A DNA stretch of 64,000 nt from Blepharisma stoltei (GCA_914767885.1 CAJZBQ010000009.1:248001-312000), one strand, 5' to 3'; positions 1-11,702 are shown, counted from the first letter of the stretch. Notes: generated by a model from the letters alone, not told the origin. Numbers and translations: made by a program.

Positions 1-269
1 TTAATTTTTTTTAAAAAAATCTCACTTCGCAAAAATTGGAAAGCAAATATTAATTTAATTTGTAAAGTTTTTATTTTTAAAACGCAATTTGTTTAAAATC
101 AAACAGAATTAGCTAGAGATTTTGTGGTAGCAATTATCACTTATATGTCAAATTTTTTTTTCATAAAAAATTTTTCCTATGAAAAAAATTTTGTTTGCTC
201 ACGGAGGGTGGGTTTATAGACAAAAAATAGGGATTTTTCCAATGATTTTGTTCACTCAAGGAGGGAGAG
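1..269 (+). mobile_element. A-family MITE/IES, right part only (A1)
   Basis: This is the right portion of an A-family element cut by the window start. It has the A-family interior and ends with two inverted copies of the unit (near 196-210 and 251-265), then GAGAG and the target TTA at 270-272. The reading frame of the next gene opens exactly at that TTA, so the element sits inside an exon whose upstream half lies outside the window. Confidence 0.8.
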
Positions 270-1034
270 TTAGTAGGTGGACTTTATATCGAACTCAATT
301 ATTATTTTTTAAATTTTGGATTATGAGGAGATACACTTTATATATATTCTGAAGGATGAATGAAATCATTTAAATTAAGATCTTACACTAGATTAGAAGA
401 AGATTTGAATTATGGTGCTTACGAGTTACCAGAATCTGACTATTTATTTGTGCTAAATAATATTGTTTCTTCAAAAGATAATAGATACATTGCATGCCCT
501 GCTTGAAGGAGCGATCTAGGGCTATTAATTAGAATATGAGACACAAAAGCAAAGAATTCATCTAATATTATATCAGAAATCTACGCCTCAGAAATAAATA
601 CTCTTTTATATCCAGTCAGCATGCAGTTTATTGGCAATTCAATACTTACATTCTATATTAGCCATAGGAATGAATATAGAAGTTATAAAATTAATGAAAA
701 TTATTTGATATTCCCTAAAATGAGCAAAGAAGAGTACTCAGAAATGACTAATTTGTGGGGAACAAACTCGTTTTATTTGTATGTTATTGCAGAAAATGCC
801 AATGGAGAGGTTGCCTCAAAGTATCTTTATTTTAATAGAGAGGTCAGAGGAAAGAAAAGTGATAATTATTGATGGATTTGGGTTTTAGTTTCTATAGCAA
901 TTGTTGCTTGCATCATTGGAGGGGGGCTTTATATTAGGAAACTGTTGAAAGCCCATAGACGTCGATCTTTAGAGTTAATTCTTATGAGAGAAATTCATAA
1001 TAAAGAGGGTTTACAAGACACAGAGCTAAATTAA
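270..1034 (+). CDS. C-terminal part of a single-pass membrane protein, function unknown
   Basis: The open frame starts at the TTA that closes element A1 and ends at TAA (1032-1034), giving 254 residues; the 5' exon is left of the window. In-frame TGA codons at 324, 357, 504, 537 and 870 are read as Trp. Residues about 201-221 form one hydrophobic helix (WWIWVLVSIAIVACIIGGG region), followed by a basic stretch (KAHRRR) and a short tail. This suggests a large N-terminal ectodomain, one membrane span and a short cytoplasmic end. No domain was recognised in the ectodomain. A frame this long with Trp-coded TGAs in an AT-rich genome is convincing as a gene; the function is open. Confidence 0.75.
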
Positions 1035-1835
1035 TTGCTTTGCAAAGCCATTAAGCAAATTTAATCTTAGTAGTAATATAGCTAGATAATGTTTGGCTGA
1101 TTCAGGCAGTTTCTTTTCACTTGTAAGTTATAAGCCAACTTCTGGCTATACTGTATATTTGCCTACTTTGGGAGTTGAATTGTCACCCAAAAGCTGCAAT
1201 CCTATAGAGAATAATTAAGACGTATTCGGCAAAGCCTAGAGGCATAAATACTTAAACAATGTTTATTGAAGTTACAGTAGCAGAGCTGCTTTTATTTTTA
1301 CATAATCATATTGTTGAATTTATTTCCTCCTTGTCATAAATTCGCTCCTTTTAATCGAAAATATATAAATTTAGTTTAGAGCATATTTTTATTTCGTTTC
1401 GTTCTCATTGCTTGTCGTCTATATGTAGAACTATATTTTCCCTGTCATAGACAAATAGTAACAATTTCATCCTTATAGCCTATTTGTATGCTCATTATAT
1501 TTGAGAAAAGATTGGATATTCTCAATGAAATTTTCATGTTACTCTATTATAAAGAATCAAAATACACATCCTAAATCCTAATTAAATGTAAAGGAGTTAT
1601 ACTTTTTATTAAATATTACATAAAATAGCATTGACATGACAAATTTGGATCGGTATGGATATAAGGATATTCCATGCATATTTGTAAATTCAAAGAAATA
1701 ATTCCTAACAGACTGTTTCTTAAAGTATTTATAAGAAACCTAACCTATAGCCTTTCAAACTTATTCTTAGAGGTGCATTAAGCCAGGCAGATATCGGATC
1801 TATGCTTTATGAAATTTATACTAATTTAGATTTAC
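1035..1835. other. Non-coding spacer
   Basis: About 800 bp of AT-rich sequence with frequent stops on both strands. I see no gene, RNA gene or clear repeat in it. Confidence 0.6.
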
Positions 1836-1838
1836 TAA

Positions 1839-2228
1839 CTCCCCCCCCCCCCCCCTCCGTGAGCGAACAAAACCATTAGAAAAATCGCCATTTTTTGACC
1901 AAAAACCCACCCTCCGTGAGTGAACAAAAATTTTTTTAATAGAAAAAAATTTTAATGGAAAAAAATTTTTGATATATAAGTGATAATTAGTATAATGAAA
2001 TCTAGAGCTAATTCTGTTTAATTTTAAACAAATTGCGTTTTAAAACATAAATTTTGCAAATTAAATTAATATTTGCTTCCCAATTTTTGCAAATTAGGAT
2101 TTTTTTAAATTTCGAAAAAATATTTTTTATAAAATTTATATATAAAATTTTTTTTAAAAAAAAAAATTAACCCCCCTCCGTGAGTGAACAAAATTTTTTT
2201 GTTCGCTCACGGAGGGGGGGGGGGGGAG
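1839..2228 (-). mobile_element. A-family MITE (A2), 390 bp, intergenic
   Basis: Full-length A element flanked by TAA direct repeats (1836-1838 and 2229-2231). It begins CTCCC with a long C run and ends with a G run and GGGAG. The unit CTCCGTGAGCGAACAAAA occurs directly at the left end and again about 60 bp inside. At the right end it forms a hairpin with its inverted copy (about 2174-2215). The sequence is nearly identical to A8 (34744-35133), also 390 bp. Confidence 0.9.
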
Positions 2229-2265
2229 TAAAGTAATTATATGCTTTACTTCATAGTTAATTTTA

Positions 2266-3358
2266 TTAAAAAGGAATTTTTTCTAATATAATTAAATGGA
2301 ATGTTGGGAATCTTGTGAACGGTGTGTTTTCCACAATAACTTCTATTTCTTTTCTATATTCCTCAATTATTAATTTAACTTCTTCTTCATCTCTCTTAAC
2401 CACCCTCTTTAAGCACGTTTCAAGATGCTTAATAGCCAATAATTTCAAACTCTCCAAAAATTCTTCTTTATTTTCTTCTGTAAGTTTTCAATCATCATCA
2501 ACTTTTTTATTCTCTATAATTCTATATAAATGCTTGACTTCTTCTAAAGCCCTTTGGATTTCTTCATCGCTTTTTCCATACGTGGGAATCGTTATTTTTC
2601 CTTTTTCTTCTTCATTTATCACCCCTTTAGCATACATATTTTCATTAACTATTTGTATTGGGACTGCAGGATATAGCATACCTACAGTTTCTGTTGGGAT
2701 AATTATAAGCAATCTCCCTAGATCGACTAATTCTTTATATCTTTGAGTTAAAATATTAATGAAATGGCTATGTGCAACTTCTGCTATTTGCTGCTTTAAT
2801 ATAAGGTCATTTGTAGATGAAGGACAAATGTGATCGAATACTGAGAAAGATTGAGGCAAAAAATGAAAGGCTAAGGAAGAGATTCCGATATGAACATAAT
2901 TATTGGGGAAAATCTGCTGAATAAAAGTTCTTCCTAGCCCGGAAAAATAAACATTTGGGATTTTAACGTAAGAATCTGAATCTTCGAGGGTTTTGAAGGT
3001 TGTATTTCAGTTATTTTCTGGCAAGTCGTTATGAATAATCATAATAGGTTTTTGGGAAAATTCTCGAAATCTTGGGAGAGTTTGATTAAAGAATGCAACT
3101 GAGTTATAGCCTTCGGCTGAGCCGTAGTCTGAGATCACTATAGTTTCGTTGAAATTTGTATCAATATGTTGAAGAGAATCAATAAAAGGCTCTGCAAGCT
3201 TTATTAAGACTCTTCTTTGATTGCTTGATGCTTGGTTATAGTCTTTAAAGATATGCAATCCAGATATAGTTAACTAGACTGACTGGCACGGGTGCTTTTG
3301 GCTCAGTTTCGAGCCAAAAGCACCCCGTGCCAGTCAGCGTAGTTAACTATAATTTCAT
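2266..3358 (-). CDS. SABATH-family SAM-dependent carboxyl methyltransferase
   Basis: Predicted 335-residue S-adenosylmethionine-dependent methyltransferase of the SABATH (Methyltransf_7) family, whose members methylate carboxyl groups of small acids. The SAM-loop position reads ISDYGSAEGYNS (about 48-58; plant enzymes have DLGCSSGPNT). The family signature NDLPENNWN is at 82-90, and a later FSGLGRTF...FPNNYVHIGISS block matches the family's 'PGSFYGRLFP...HFVHSS'. TGA is Trp at two places, including inside NDLPENNWN. The ATG at 3358 was chosen because removing the 85-bp palindrome 3265-3349 joins MKLSGLHIF to the conserved frame; without removal the gene has no start. Length is close to the usual 350-380. 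The substrate cannot be told. The family is best known from plants. Confidence 0.85.
3265..3349. mobile_element. 85-bp palindromic IES (G) in the methyltransferase gene
   Basis: An almost perfect inverted repeat. TATAGTTAACTA lies at both outer ends, then arms built on CTGACTGGCACGGG and TGCTTTTGGCTC around a loop of about 8 bp. It is flanked by TA (3265-3266 and 3350-3351). Removing it with one TA joins ATG AAA TTA to TCT GGA in frame. Confidence 0.8.
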
Positions 3359-4130
3359 TTTATTTTTTATGGCTTCATGAAAATGGCTTAAAAATTACTA
3401 TAGAATTATTTGAAGAATTATATTAGAAGTTTTGATTATTAGTTCATTAGACAGTAAATCAATTTTTTTCAATATGCAATTATTATAAAAGCCTTTGAAT
3501 TATAAAAAGATTTTTCAGATATCAAATTTTTGATAGAATTGCCATATGTTGAGGAAACTCTAAAAAAAGTAATAAGAGGATTTAATCCATACTCTTTTAT
3601 AGCTGCTATTATCTATCAGGTTATTAACCCCTAGATATTATCGTTAGTTGCTTAAATTGCAACTAACGATATTTTAATTTTTTTTAATATTGCAAGTGAT
3701 TTAAAGCAATTGAAAACATTATTATCAACTCATTTATATTCGAACTAATAGAATTCATCAATTAAAATCTAAAAGCAATTCCAATTGATGATGATTATAA
3801 TAAGGTTGTAACTTTACTTGCATTAAGGATTACAGGATATTACTGAGCCTTCTAAAGACCGTCTCAATAGTTTATGATAAATCTAAACGTTTCTTATATA
3901 CATCATCTGAGCTGATTTAGAATTATTTTCTCATAAAATCTGAGTCTGATCTAAAACATAATTTCTGATAAAATCATCATAATCATCATCTCATTTATAC
4001 TTACCCACCCATTATTAGCAGTAAAACCATAAATTTGAAGCTCTGTCAGTTTAACTTAAATTAATCCTTAAAGATTATCAACATGCTGAAAATTTTAAAA
4101 AAATATTTGTTGATCTTTATTATTTATCAA
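3359..4130. other. Non-coding spacer
   Basis: About 770 bp between the start of the methyltransferase gene and the end of the WD40 gene. It is AT-rich with stops in all frames and nothing recognisable. A short hairpin lies near 3635-3670, where TATCGTTAGTTGC is inverted. Confidence 0.55.
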
Positions 4131-7100
4131 TTATGATGAATCATTCATTTTAATACTAGACGCATGAAGAGCCAATATCCCATTTACTGATGACCAAACC
4201 AATTCTATACCTCCACTACTGTTGCATTGGCTTAAGCTATCTCTTCTATTCAAAAAAGACTTTACGTTTCATTTTTTAATTGATCCATCCTTACCACTCG
4301 TAAATAAAAACTCCCCACAAACTGAAAAGCAAGCTGATGTAACTAAACCATCATGGCCCAAAATTTTGCGCTCTATTTGTCCTAAATCTTTATTTCAGAA
4401 AATTATTTTTCCGTTTTCCACACAGCAAACAATGAATTTCTCACATGGTGAAAAGGTCACAAAAAAATTAGGAGCGTCACCATTTATAAGTGTCTTTACA
4501 GCAGCCCCCTCTTCAACATCCCAAATATAAGTAGTTCCATTTGAGCATCCGGACAGCAAAAATTTTTCACAATTAGAAAAAGTTACTGAGCATATGTATT
4601 TTGTGTATCCTTTCAAGCGTTTATTTTTCCATTCCTCATTTTCCTTATACCAAAGCTCAATATAATAGAAGTATTTTCCAACTGCAATATATTTTCCATA
4701 TTTTGAAACTGCTATTGATTTTACTTCTTGCTTCCCACCTGATAGTTTATGTTTGATTTCCTGATTTTTGCAATCTATAATATATATTCATCGACTTGAG
4801 CCTCCAGCTATCAATGAACTATCATCGTGTGAAAATGATATTGAATGGACTGGCTTTAGATATAGCTTAAGAAGGTTACGCTCTTGCAGACTGTCAACGT
4901 CTCATATTTGAAAATTAACAAACGCGGAGGCAAGAAACCTGCCGCAATGAGAAAAAGCTAAGGATGTGGTATTTTTATCATAAGAGTGAAATTCTCATAC
5001 TAATTTCATGCTCTTTAAATCTCATAGTTTTATCGTGTTCTCACGTCCTGCTGAAGCAATTAAATCTCCTCGTGGCGATGCTATCACTATAGAAACTGCT
5101 TTTTTATGGCCTTCGAAATTCTTAGTTTTGCCTTCGATTTTTCATATTAGTATAGAATTATCAGAAGCACATGCGATTCCATCAGCAACGGTCTTTAAGC
5201 CAAAATATTTATCATAAATGCTTTTTTTCGGAAATTCCCAAACCAAGGCTTTCTCGAATAGATCTCATATAGAAATTGTCGCAGATTGAGTTAACGAGAT
5301 CAAGTATTTTCCATTATTTGTGAATTCTATTTCATTAATTGAGGTATCACATTTTGCAATTTTAAATTTTTTTCAGCCGTCTCAGTTTGAATTTATTTTT
5401 CACAATTGAATGAAGCCATCGACAAAACCTACTGCTATTGAATAACTATCAATAGGGCAAAGTGCTATTGCGCTTACAGTGTTATGAGGCATTAATCCTA
5501 TATTTATATTTATACAGCCATTATAAATATGATGAAATGAGACTAGGTAATTGGATAAATATAAGGATCCCCCCCTCATTTGTCCAATTTTCTAATTTTT
5601 TTTTTTTTATAGGATAAAAAAAATTTTCAGGACCTCATTTGTCCCAAAATCTAGTCAAAAATGTTTGTCCCATTTTCTAGTCTTTTTTGGATTTTTCGAA
5701 TGCCCTAAATTTTAGTTTTTGCTTTTAAAAAAACTAGAAAATGAGACAATTGAGGTCCTGAAAAATATTTTTTTCTATCAAAATTTTGACTAGAAAATTG
5801 GACAAATGAGGTCCTAAAACAATTTTTTTTCCTATAAAAAAAACTAGAAAAATGGATAAATGATAAAAGACTAGAAAATTGGATAAATGAGGGGGGAATC
5901 CTTATAATATACTGACTGCAAGGTGAAAATCCCATTATCTTATGCTTGCAACTCTTATTATTATTATATATATCCTTTAATCTTTCTCTTTCTAAGGTTT
6001 TTAAATTTCATATCGAAGCTACTGTATTATCAGAAGAGTCTGCACCATCATCCCAAACAGCGATTAGCTCTTTATTGGGAGAAATGACAAAATTTATCTG
6101 ATTTGAACTTTGTGAAGTAAATAGAATTTTAAGTTCAGCAGTTTCTGTGTTTATAAGAGCAATGGATTTATTGTCTAAATTTGCTATTATCAATTTTAAG
6201 TTTGGTAAATATGACAGTGAAATAGCACGAACATTTAAATTTGAAAATAATTTGAATTTTTTCCGATTTTTCATATCTCATATTCCAATTTTGCCATAAA
6301 TGTTACAAGTTGCAAGCCATTGGTAGCACGGAGAGAACGAAAATGATAGAATTTTTGCATTATCAGTAATGAAAGGAGAAATTGACTGAAAATTAAGGCT
6401 GCATCCTTTAAAATTAGAGAAAAGCAAGGAGGATTGGGAAAAGTTTACTCCTTGAACATTGGAGTTTTGCAGATCAGAGTGGAAAAAGAATGATCCTGAT
6501 AAGTCTGCATTAGGAATCTTAATGTTTGCCATATTCTTGTTAATAAACTGGTATCCAGAATGGTTCAAAAGAGTTATAGCGTTGGATGAGGCAATATTAA
6601 TTTTGTCTGATTTTTTTGACATCATCATACATTAAATAGCGTTGGAATCAATCTACCCTCTTAATGCCTGTAGCCGACATCCGAAAGGGTGCCGGAAACC
6701 TTGAGAAAGGGAGCTTGGCGTTCGATATGTGTATCCAGTTAGTTTTTTTTTGGTTTGGTGAAGCGCAATACCAGTTGACTGAAGGCTTTACTCCAATGCC
6801 AAGCTTTTACCTCAGAGGGAGATGGATCCCAAAGTTTGAAAGGGATATCTCATTAGTGTCAATCTCATTCATCTTGATTAATTAGGACTATTCCCCACTG
6901 TGAAACCAAGAATTATTCCCGAGGCTAAGATATCTATCTTAGCCGAGAGTCGACCAGAAATTCTACCCTTTTGAATTTTCAATAGTGTACAACCCTGCTG
7001 GTGTATGCATGGGCGACTCAAACTTTCTGACTACCAGAGAGAAGTGTGTAGGCCCATGCCTGGTAGAAGGAAGACTTTGAAGATCGTGTTAAGATTTTCG

Positions 7101-7677
7101 GCTAAGCAGACGAGTAGAGCGTTATGGAATGGAATAAAGATCCTCGGATCCCGACAGGGAGCTTACCTACAATCTAACTAGCTGTAGTACTTTGACATCA
7201 TCACTATTTCGTAAAGAATATCTAAAAGACTTTTTTCATTATCCTTTAAAAGTTCTTTAAATATTAAGCATGCGTCATAGCAGTTGTTTAATGAAATAAA
7301 ATTTATATAAGAATTTTCAACAGAAATTGCAGATATAGCCCAGGGACTGCTTTGGTTACTATCGCCGCCTCAACCTGCGGGGTGCTCAGGCAACATCAGT
7401 TTCTAAGTCAGCCCCACAAGTGGCAATTACCACTATATTTTTCATTGTCAATCGCACAGGTTGAGGCGGCAACGTATAGCCTAGGGGATCTAAAACAGAT
7501 CATGGGTTATACTCATTTTGGTATGTCCTTGAGAATTCTTTTCGCGATAAATTGTTGTATCTGAGAATTGGATAGTTTTATTCACTGAAATGATAGATAA
7601 TGAGGCTTTGATCTGCAAAGCATTATACTTTGGATGGTCAATCTCTTTTCATCATGCAAAGAAGCGGCATAGTGCAT
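4131..7677 (-). CDS. WD40-repeat protein with pentapeptide repeats; three insertions
   Basis: After removal of elements L, K and J the frame is open for 817 residues from ATG 7675-7677 to TAA 4131-4133. Residues about 120-190 carry pentapeptide-type repeats (ADLSG, SDLQN, VNFSQ pattern). The rest is a run of WD40 repeats with SFSHD, IASAG, IKLWD and IYIWD signatures, expected to form one or two beta-propellers for protein-protein interaction. Many Trp are TGA. This pentapeptide+WD40 combination is familiar from large ciliate gene families of unknown role. L and J leave by TA-TA removal in frame. K is flanked by a 13-bp duplication and needs removal of one duplicate copy. If K is not removed in the soma, a shorter product could start at the ATG cluster 6620-6628. 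No partner or pathway can be inferred. Confidence 0.8.
5562..5902. mobile_element. 341-bp IES with inverted ends and repeated inner units (J)
   Basis: Ends are TATAAGGATCCCCCCCTCAT on the left and its near inverse on the right, flanked by TA (5562-5563, 5903-5904). Inside are about seven copies, in both orientations, of a ~20-bp unit resembling CTAGAAAATTGGACAAATGA. Removal joins ...SPCSQYII to YLSNY... of the WD40 protein in frame. Confidence 0.8.
6628..7190. mobile_element. GC-rich insertion with 13-bp target duplication (K)
   Basis: A 563-bp block clearly richer in GC than its surroundings, lying between two copies of TTTGACATCATCA (6615-6627 and 7191-7203). Such a long duplication is typical of target-primed retroposition. 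It holds hairpins, e.g. GGCTAAGATATCTATCTTAGCC near 6920-6943, and no convincing ORF. It splits the WD40 coding sequence; removal of the block plus one duplicate restores the frame. No pair of TA sites I tested does so. No poly(A) tail is evident. Confidence 0.7.
7334..7509. mobile_element. 176-bp IES with inverted repeats (L, Q family)
   Basis: Flanked by TA (7334-7335, 7510-7511). The left end reads TATAGCCCAGGGACTGCTTT; the right side contains CGTATAGCCTAGGGGATC, a partial inverse. GCCGCCTCAACCTG (left) and CAGGTTGAGGCGGC (right) are perfect inverted arms. Removal joins ...ILKDIPKWV to SAISVENSY in frame near the N terminus of the WD40 protein. The left end resembles the element at 22015-22160. 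Confidence 0.75.
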
Positions 7678-7982
7678 ATTGACTATTCTATGTATTGCAT
7701 TTTAATGTATGGTTTTATTAAAGATCAGTCCTATTACGATCAGATACAGTGTTTTGAATTTAATATACAATTATTTCATACTTAGCGATTCAGAATAATC
7801 CTGACAATTTAATAGATCATATAATCGATTGGCATGCTTATTACATACATCATATGTCAAAATAAAATTCAGAAACACTGATTATATTTTAATTTAAGAT
7901 AGGCTATTTTAAATACTAAATATTGGGCATAATGCCGATGTATATAGAAGAATCGATTATATGTTAATATTTAATTGTAATA
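7678..7982. other. Divergent intergenic spacer
   Basis: About 300 bp between the divergent starts of the WD40 and kelch-like genes. It is AT-rich, with nothing else recognisable; any promoters for both genes would lie here. Confidence 0.5.
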
Positions 7983-9396
7983 ATGAAACCATTCAAGTGT
8001 TTTGTAGCTAATTGTCCAAACGATCCAGAGCATATCTGCAAATGTACCCCAGAACATACTATCTTTTGCAGCAGTCATGCAAGAAATCATATGACTAAGA
8101 AGTTTGAGAAGCCTCATGAGTGAATTGATCTTTATTTCCAGCCAAATCCAGAATCAAGGCTGCTAGTAATTGAGAAAGTAAACGAATTAAAGAAGGAAAT
8201 TCGTTCACGCCTTGATTCGTTGGCTTCACAGTATATAGAACTCTTAACAACAATTGAATCATCTTTAAGTATTGCTATCGAAAAATATCATAAATTAGAT
8301 GCCGAATGTAATGATATCATTTTCTTTGCAACCCAAGATAGAGTTTTAAACATGCCTACAGAATATAAGATTGAAGAACCGCTTCAACTTGATCCTGAAG
8401 AGTGTAAAAAGATAATAAAATGCTGAAAATTTCCTGAAATCGAATCAGATTTAGATAAGCTTAAAGCATATATAGAAAATCTTTATGAAATTTTAGAAGT
8501 AAATCCATTCCAAAGAGGTGATAAATCTACAGTCAATTCTGAAGAAATCCATTTTATAAGAAATAATTCCACAGATTTAAATATTATGAATTTATCATTG
8601 ATGCAAACATCAAAAAAAATTCTGAATTTCTCGAAAAAAGATAGTCAATCCGTGCAATACAATAGATTTGGGGCTAATTATTCATTTAACAGCTCTGGAC
8701 TAGGAAGTGCTTTAATGCATCATGATTTTTTAATATTCTTTAATGGAACTATCAGTTTCTATAATAATTGGGGCGATAATAATGAAGAAGAAGCTTGAAC
8801 TTTCATGATAGACAAAGATAAAAATATGATAATGCTGGAATCTGGCACAAAATCAACTAGCCCTGCATTGACATATTACAAAAATTATGTATATGTCTTA
8901 GGAGGGGTACAAAATGGTGTATCTGAAAAATATGATGTAAAAAGGAAGACATGAGAAAATTTGGCTCCTCTTCCTCAAGGCTGCTTTTGTTCTCCTCATT
9001 CTGCATTATTTGAAGATAAAATATTGATAACTGCTATTTGCCTCACCCAGATTATGATTTACGATATTATACGAAATTCTTATACACAAATCCAAAATTT
9101 GAAGTTGAACAATTCTTTAAACAAATCAATATTGTCATACAATGAGAGAGTTTATGTTCTTGAATTCGGTAGAAATATTTATCAAAGTGAAATATGGCAA
9201 TTTGCAATGAAAAGTCCATTAATAAAATTAAATTAACCAAAATTGGAAAATAATTAAAGGCTGTATAGGAGATATTTCCAAATGGGAGCTTATTGGAAAT
9301 AATCAGCTCTCAAATTGCATTGTTCAGTCTTATAGTGTAGCATTTAAAGGAGGCATTTATTTTATACTAAATATACAAAATAAATTCTTGATATAA
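7983..9396 (+). CDS. Kelch-like protein with an N-terminal Cys/His zinc-binding segment
   Basis: The frame starts MKPFKCFVANCPNDP and has Cys/His pairs over residues 6-45 (CxxxxC, CxC, FCSSHARNH), like a B-box-type zinc site. A predicted helical region of about 150 residues follows, then a beta-rich part with kelch features (YVYVLGGVQNGVSEKYDVKRKTW, ENLAPLPQG). TGA is Trp at 8119, 8425, 8798 and 8950 or close by. A TAA at 9234-9236 interrupts it, yet kelch-like sequence (WKIIKGCIGDISKWELIG) continues in the +1 frame to TAA 9394-9396. A TA-bounded removal of 22, 28 or 31 bp would repair this and give about 460 residues. The function is unknown; ciliates have many such kelch proteins. A decayed paralogue follows at 10108-12760. 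Confidence 0.75.
9220..9250. mobile_element. Possible tiny IES (22-31 bp) in the kelch-like gene
   Basis: Frame change with a stop at 9234-9236. Candidate left TAs are 9220, 9223 and 9229; the right TA is 9251-9252. Each pair removes 3n+1 bases and joins the two kelch frames. There are no inverted ends. An unusual intron or a real frameshift are alternatives. Confidence 0.35.
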
Positions 9397-10107
9397 AAAT
9401 TTTAGCAAATGTTTAAATTTAGCAAGTTTGGAAGCTCATTTACATAATCTAGAATGTAAATCGAAATAATCAACTAATAGAGTTCAATCTGAAAACAAAG
9501 ATGGCAACATATATTACTTTCACTCAGAATAATTAAAATCATTATGGAAATTAAGAAATTATAATATTGATTTTAATTTCAAATTAAATATGGAGTTTAT
9601 GGTATCTGGATTCCAGCAAAAAGAAAATTTTTATTAAAAAGCATTATCAGAAATCCAAATAAAGTGAGTATTTTGCCTAATAATTTTCAGTCCTACTTTA
9701 AATAAAATTGATGTCTGGATTTTTCTTTATAGGCTCTCTCTAATTCTTATTCAATCGATAATTTTATACATATCAAAGTTCGTGATTATGCCTAATATTA
9801 ATTCAAAAATAAATTGGCCCAATAAAATATCATCATTCATATCCAGCCATTATAAACTTAATTATATGATGGTGGATTTAAATAATTGAATAAAATAATA
9901 GGTGAAAATAATTAAACTTTAGTTGATAATAGTTAAAAGGAAGGAGGGTCATAATGCTAAGGCCATAGCATCTACCAAATCATAACTAAAATATTGCTCC
10001 CTCAAACTAAAAGGCAAATTCTACAAGTTTAGCAGATATTGCTTCATTAATGCAAAGATAAAATTCAATTTTAGCATTTAGACAAATTTTAATAATAATA
10101 TTTATAA
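9397..10107. other. Non-coding spacer
   Basis: About 700 bp, AT-rich, with short coding-like scraps on + and many stops. It may hold further decayed pieces of the kelch-like duplication but I cannot align them with confidence. Confidence 0.5.
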
Positions 10108-11506
10108 ATATGAGGCCAAAAAGTGCTTCATAGATAATTCCCAATGGCCCAGAGCTTATCTGCAAATGCACTGCTCGCACTATATTTTGCAGTATGCATA
10201 CAAAAAATCAAATGATCAAAAAGCTCGTGAGATGAATTGATCTTTACTTTGAGCAAATGGAGATTCTAAGAATTAGGAATTTTTCTTTAAAAATGTAAAT
10301 TAGAATGTAAAACTCAATTTATTGCAGTTTAATACAAATTAGATGTTGAGTACAATGAAATTATTCTTTTTTCGTCTCAAGAGAGAACACTTAGCATGCC
10401 AAAAGGTAAAGGAGATAGAAGAGTATCTTAAGATCGAGCCTGAAAAGTTCGAAAAATCGATGCAATGTTGATAAATGCCTAAAATAGAAGATGATATAAG
10501 CAAATTAAAAGAGATATAGAAGAGCTTTATACAAATTTGGAAGTGAGCCATTCAAAGAAATTGAAATTTATTTTATAAAAAAGAATAGTCTTGGACAATT
10601 TAATTCATTGAATTTGATTTCAATGGCATATATAAATGGCGTGGTGAATCAACCACATATTAATTCCGTAGACAACATTTCACGTGGCATGGGAGCTTGA
10701 AGAAGGGATAATGGCATCAGAAACTGTGCATATAGCAAGCTTTTTCTAGAGTAAAGCAGATCCGCAATGGTGAGCTGACCCTATAAATGAAGGAGCAGCC
10801 TTCCGATATCGTTAAACGTGAACTGGCGAGCAAGCGGGGAAGAGTTAGGGAAGGATGAATCCTTTGATATTGCAGTGGACTTTCCGATAAGTATAATCAA
10901 GATTGAGATTAAAGTTTCAATGACAATTTCAGCTAAAACTATTGATCTTTTGCAATACCTCTATAATACTAGCTCTGCTTTAATCCTACCAATGGCTCAG
11001 CATTCTTTCATTGAAAGTATAATAGAAATTATAGTTACTACTGCTCTGCAATCGGTCACAGTTTTATAATAGATAAAGATAGAAATATTAAAACGCTTTC
11101 ATCAGGCACATCAGCAAGCAAGCCACCGCTATCATGAGTTTATTCTTGGGAGGATCTAATCAAAGTATATCAGAAAAATATAATTCACCCTTCCAATTAA
11201 AAATGTGCAAAAATATTAGCTTGATATTAAAGAATAATTTTTAATCTTAATAACCTTTACCATCTTCATAATTTAAATGAATCTGATTATGCAATTAGCT
11301 ATTTTTACTATTTCTTCAAGTAACTATTCATAATAGCATAAGCAGTAGCTAAATAGAATTTTATAAAGCAGAAGGGATAGAATAAAATAAATGAACTAAC
11401 TCCCACTCCATCCTTGATCGAACGACTCGCCATCGTTCGATCAAGGATGGGGGTTAAAAAAAAATATTTTTGGGGAAAAAATTTTATATATAAAATAAAA
11501 AATACA

Positions 11507-11702
11507 TATAGCGCTTTCCCGAGGATGGCATCCACACGGGAACTGGGAGTTCCACGTGTGGATGCCATTTTGACATGTGGAAGTTTGGATCCCACATGTC
11601 AAAAATGGCATCCACACGTGGAACTCCCAGTTCCCGTGTGGATGCTTAGTTGACTTTCCCGAGGATGGCGCGCCATTCCGCGCCATCCTCGGGAAAGCGC
11701 TA
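11507..11702. mobile_element. Palindromic element C1 nested in B1
   Basis: Inverted ends TATAGCGCTTTCCCGAGGAT, with two further palindromes inside (arms ATCCACACGTGGAACTCCCA and GACATGTGG). It is absent from B2, so it inserted after B-family spread. Similar ends occur at 17246-17300. Confidence 0.75.

Noticed and set aside
1839-2228. CRISPR-like repeats or bacterial terminators suggested by GC-rich hairpins
   Set aside because: These are eukaryotic foldback MITE ends with 3-bp target duplications; there are no regular spacers.
6664-6885. 73-residue frame starting MPVADIRKGAGNLEKG
   Set aside because: It lies wholly inside insertion K and looks like chance in GC-rich DNA.
10700-10860. Similarity of a GC-richer pseudogene segment to the 14.23-14.33 kb stretch of M
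   Set aside because: Only about 30 bp align loosely (GAAGAAGGG...); too weak without a computed alignment.
11308-11686. Overlapping ORFs on both strands with Gly/His/Pro-rich repeats
   Set aside because: They are mirror readings of the nested palindromes in C1 and have no protein-like composition.
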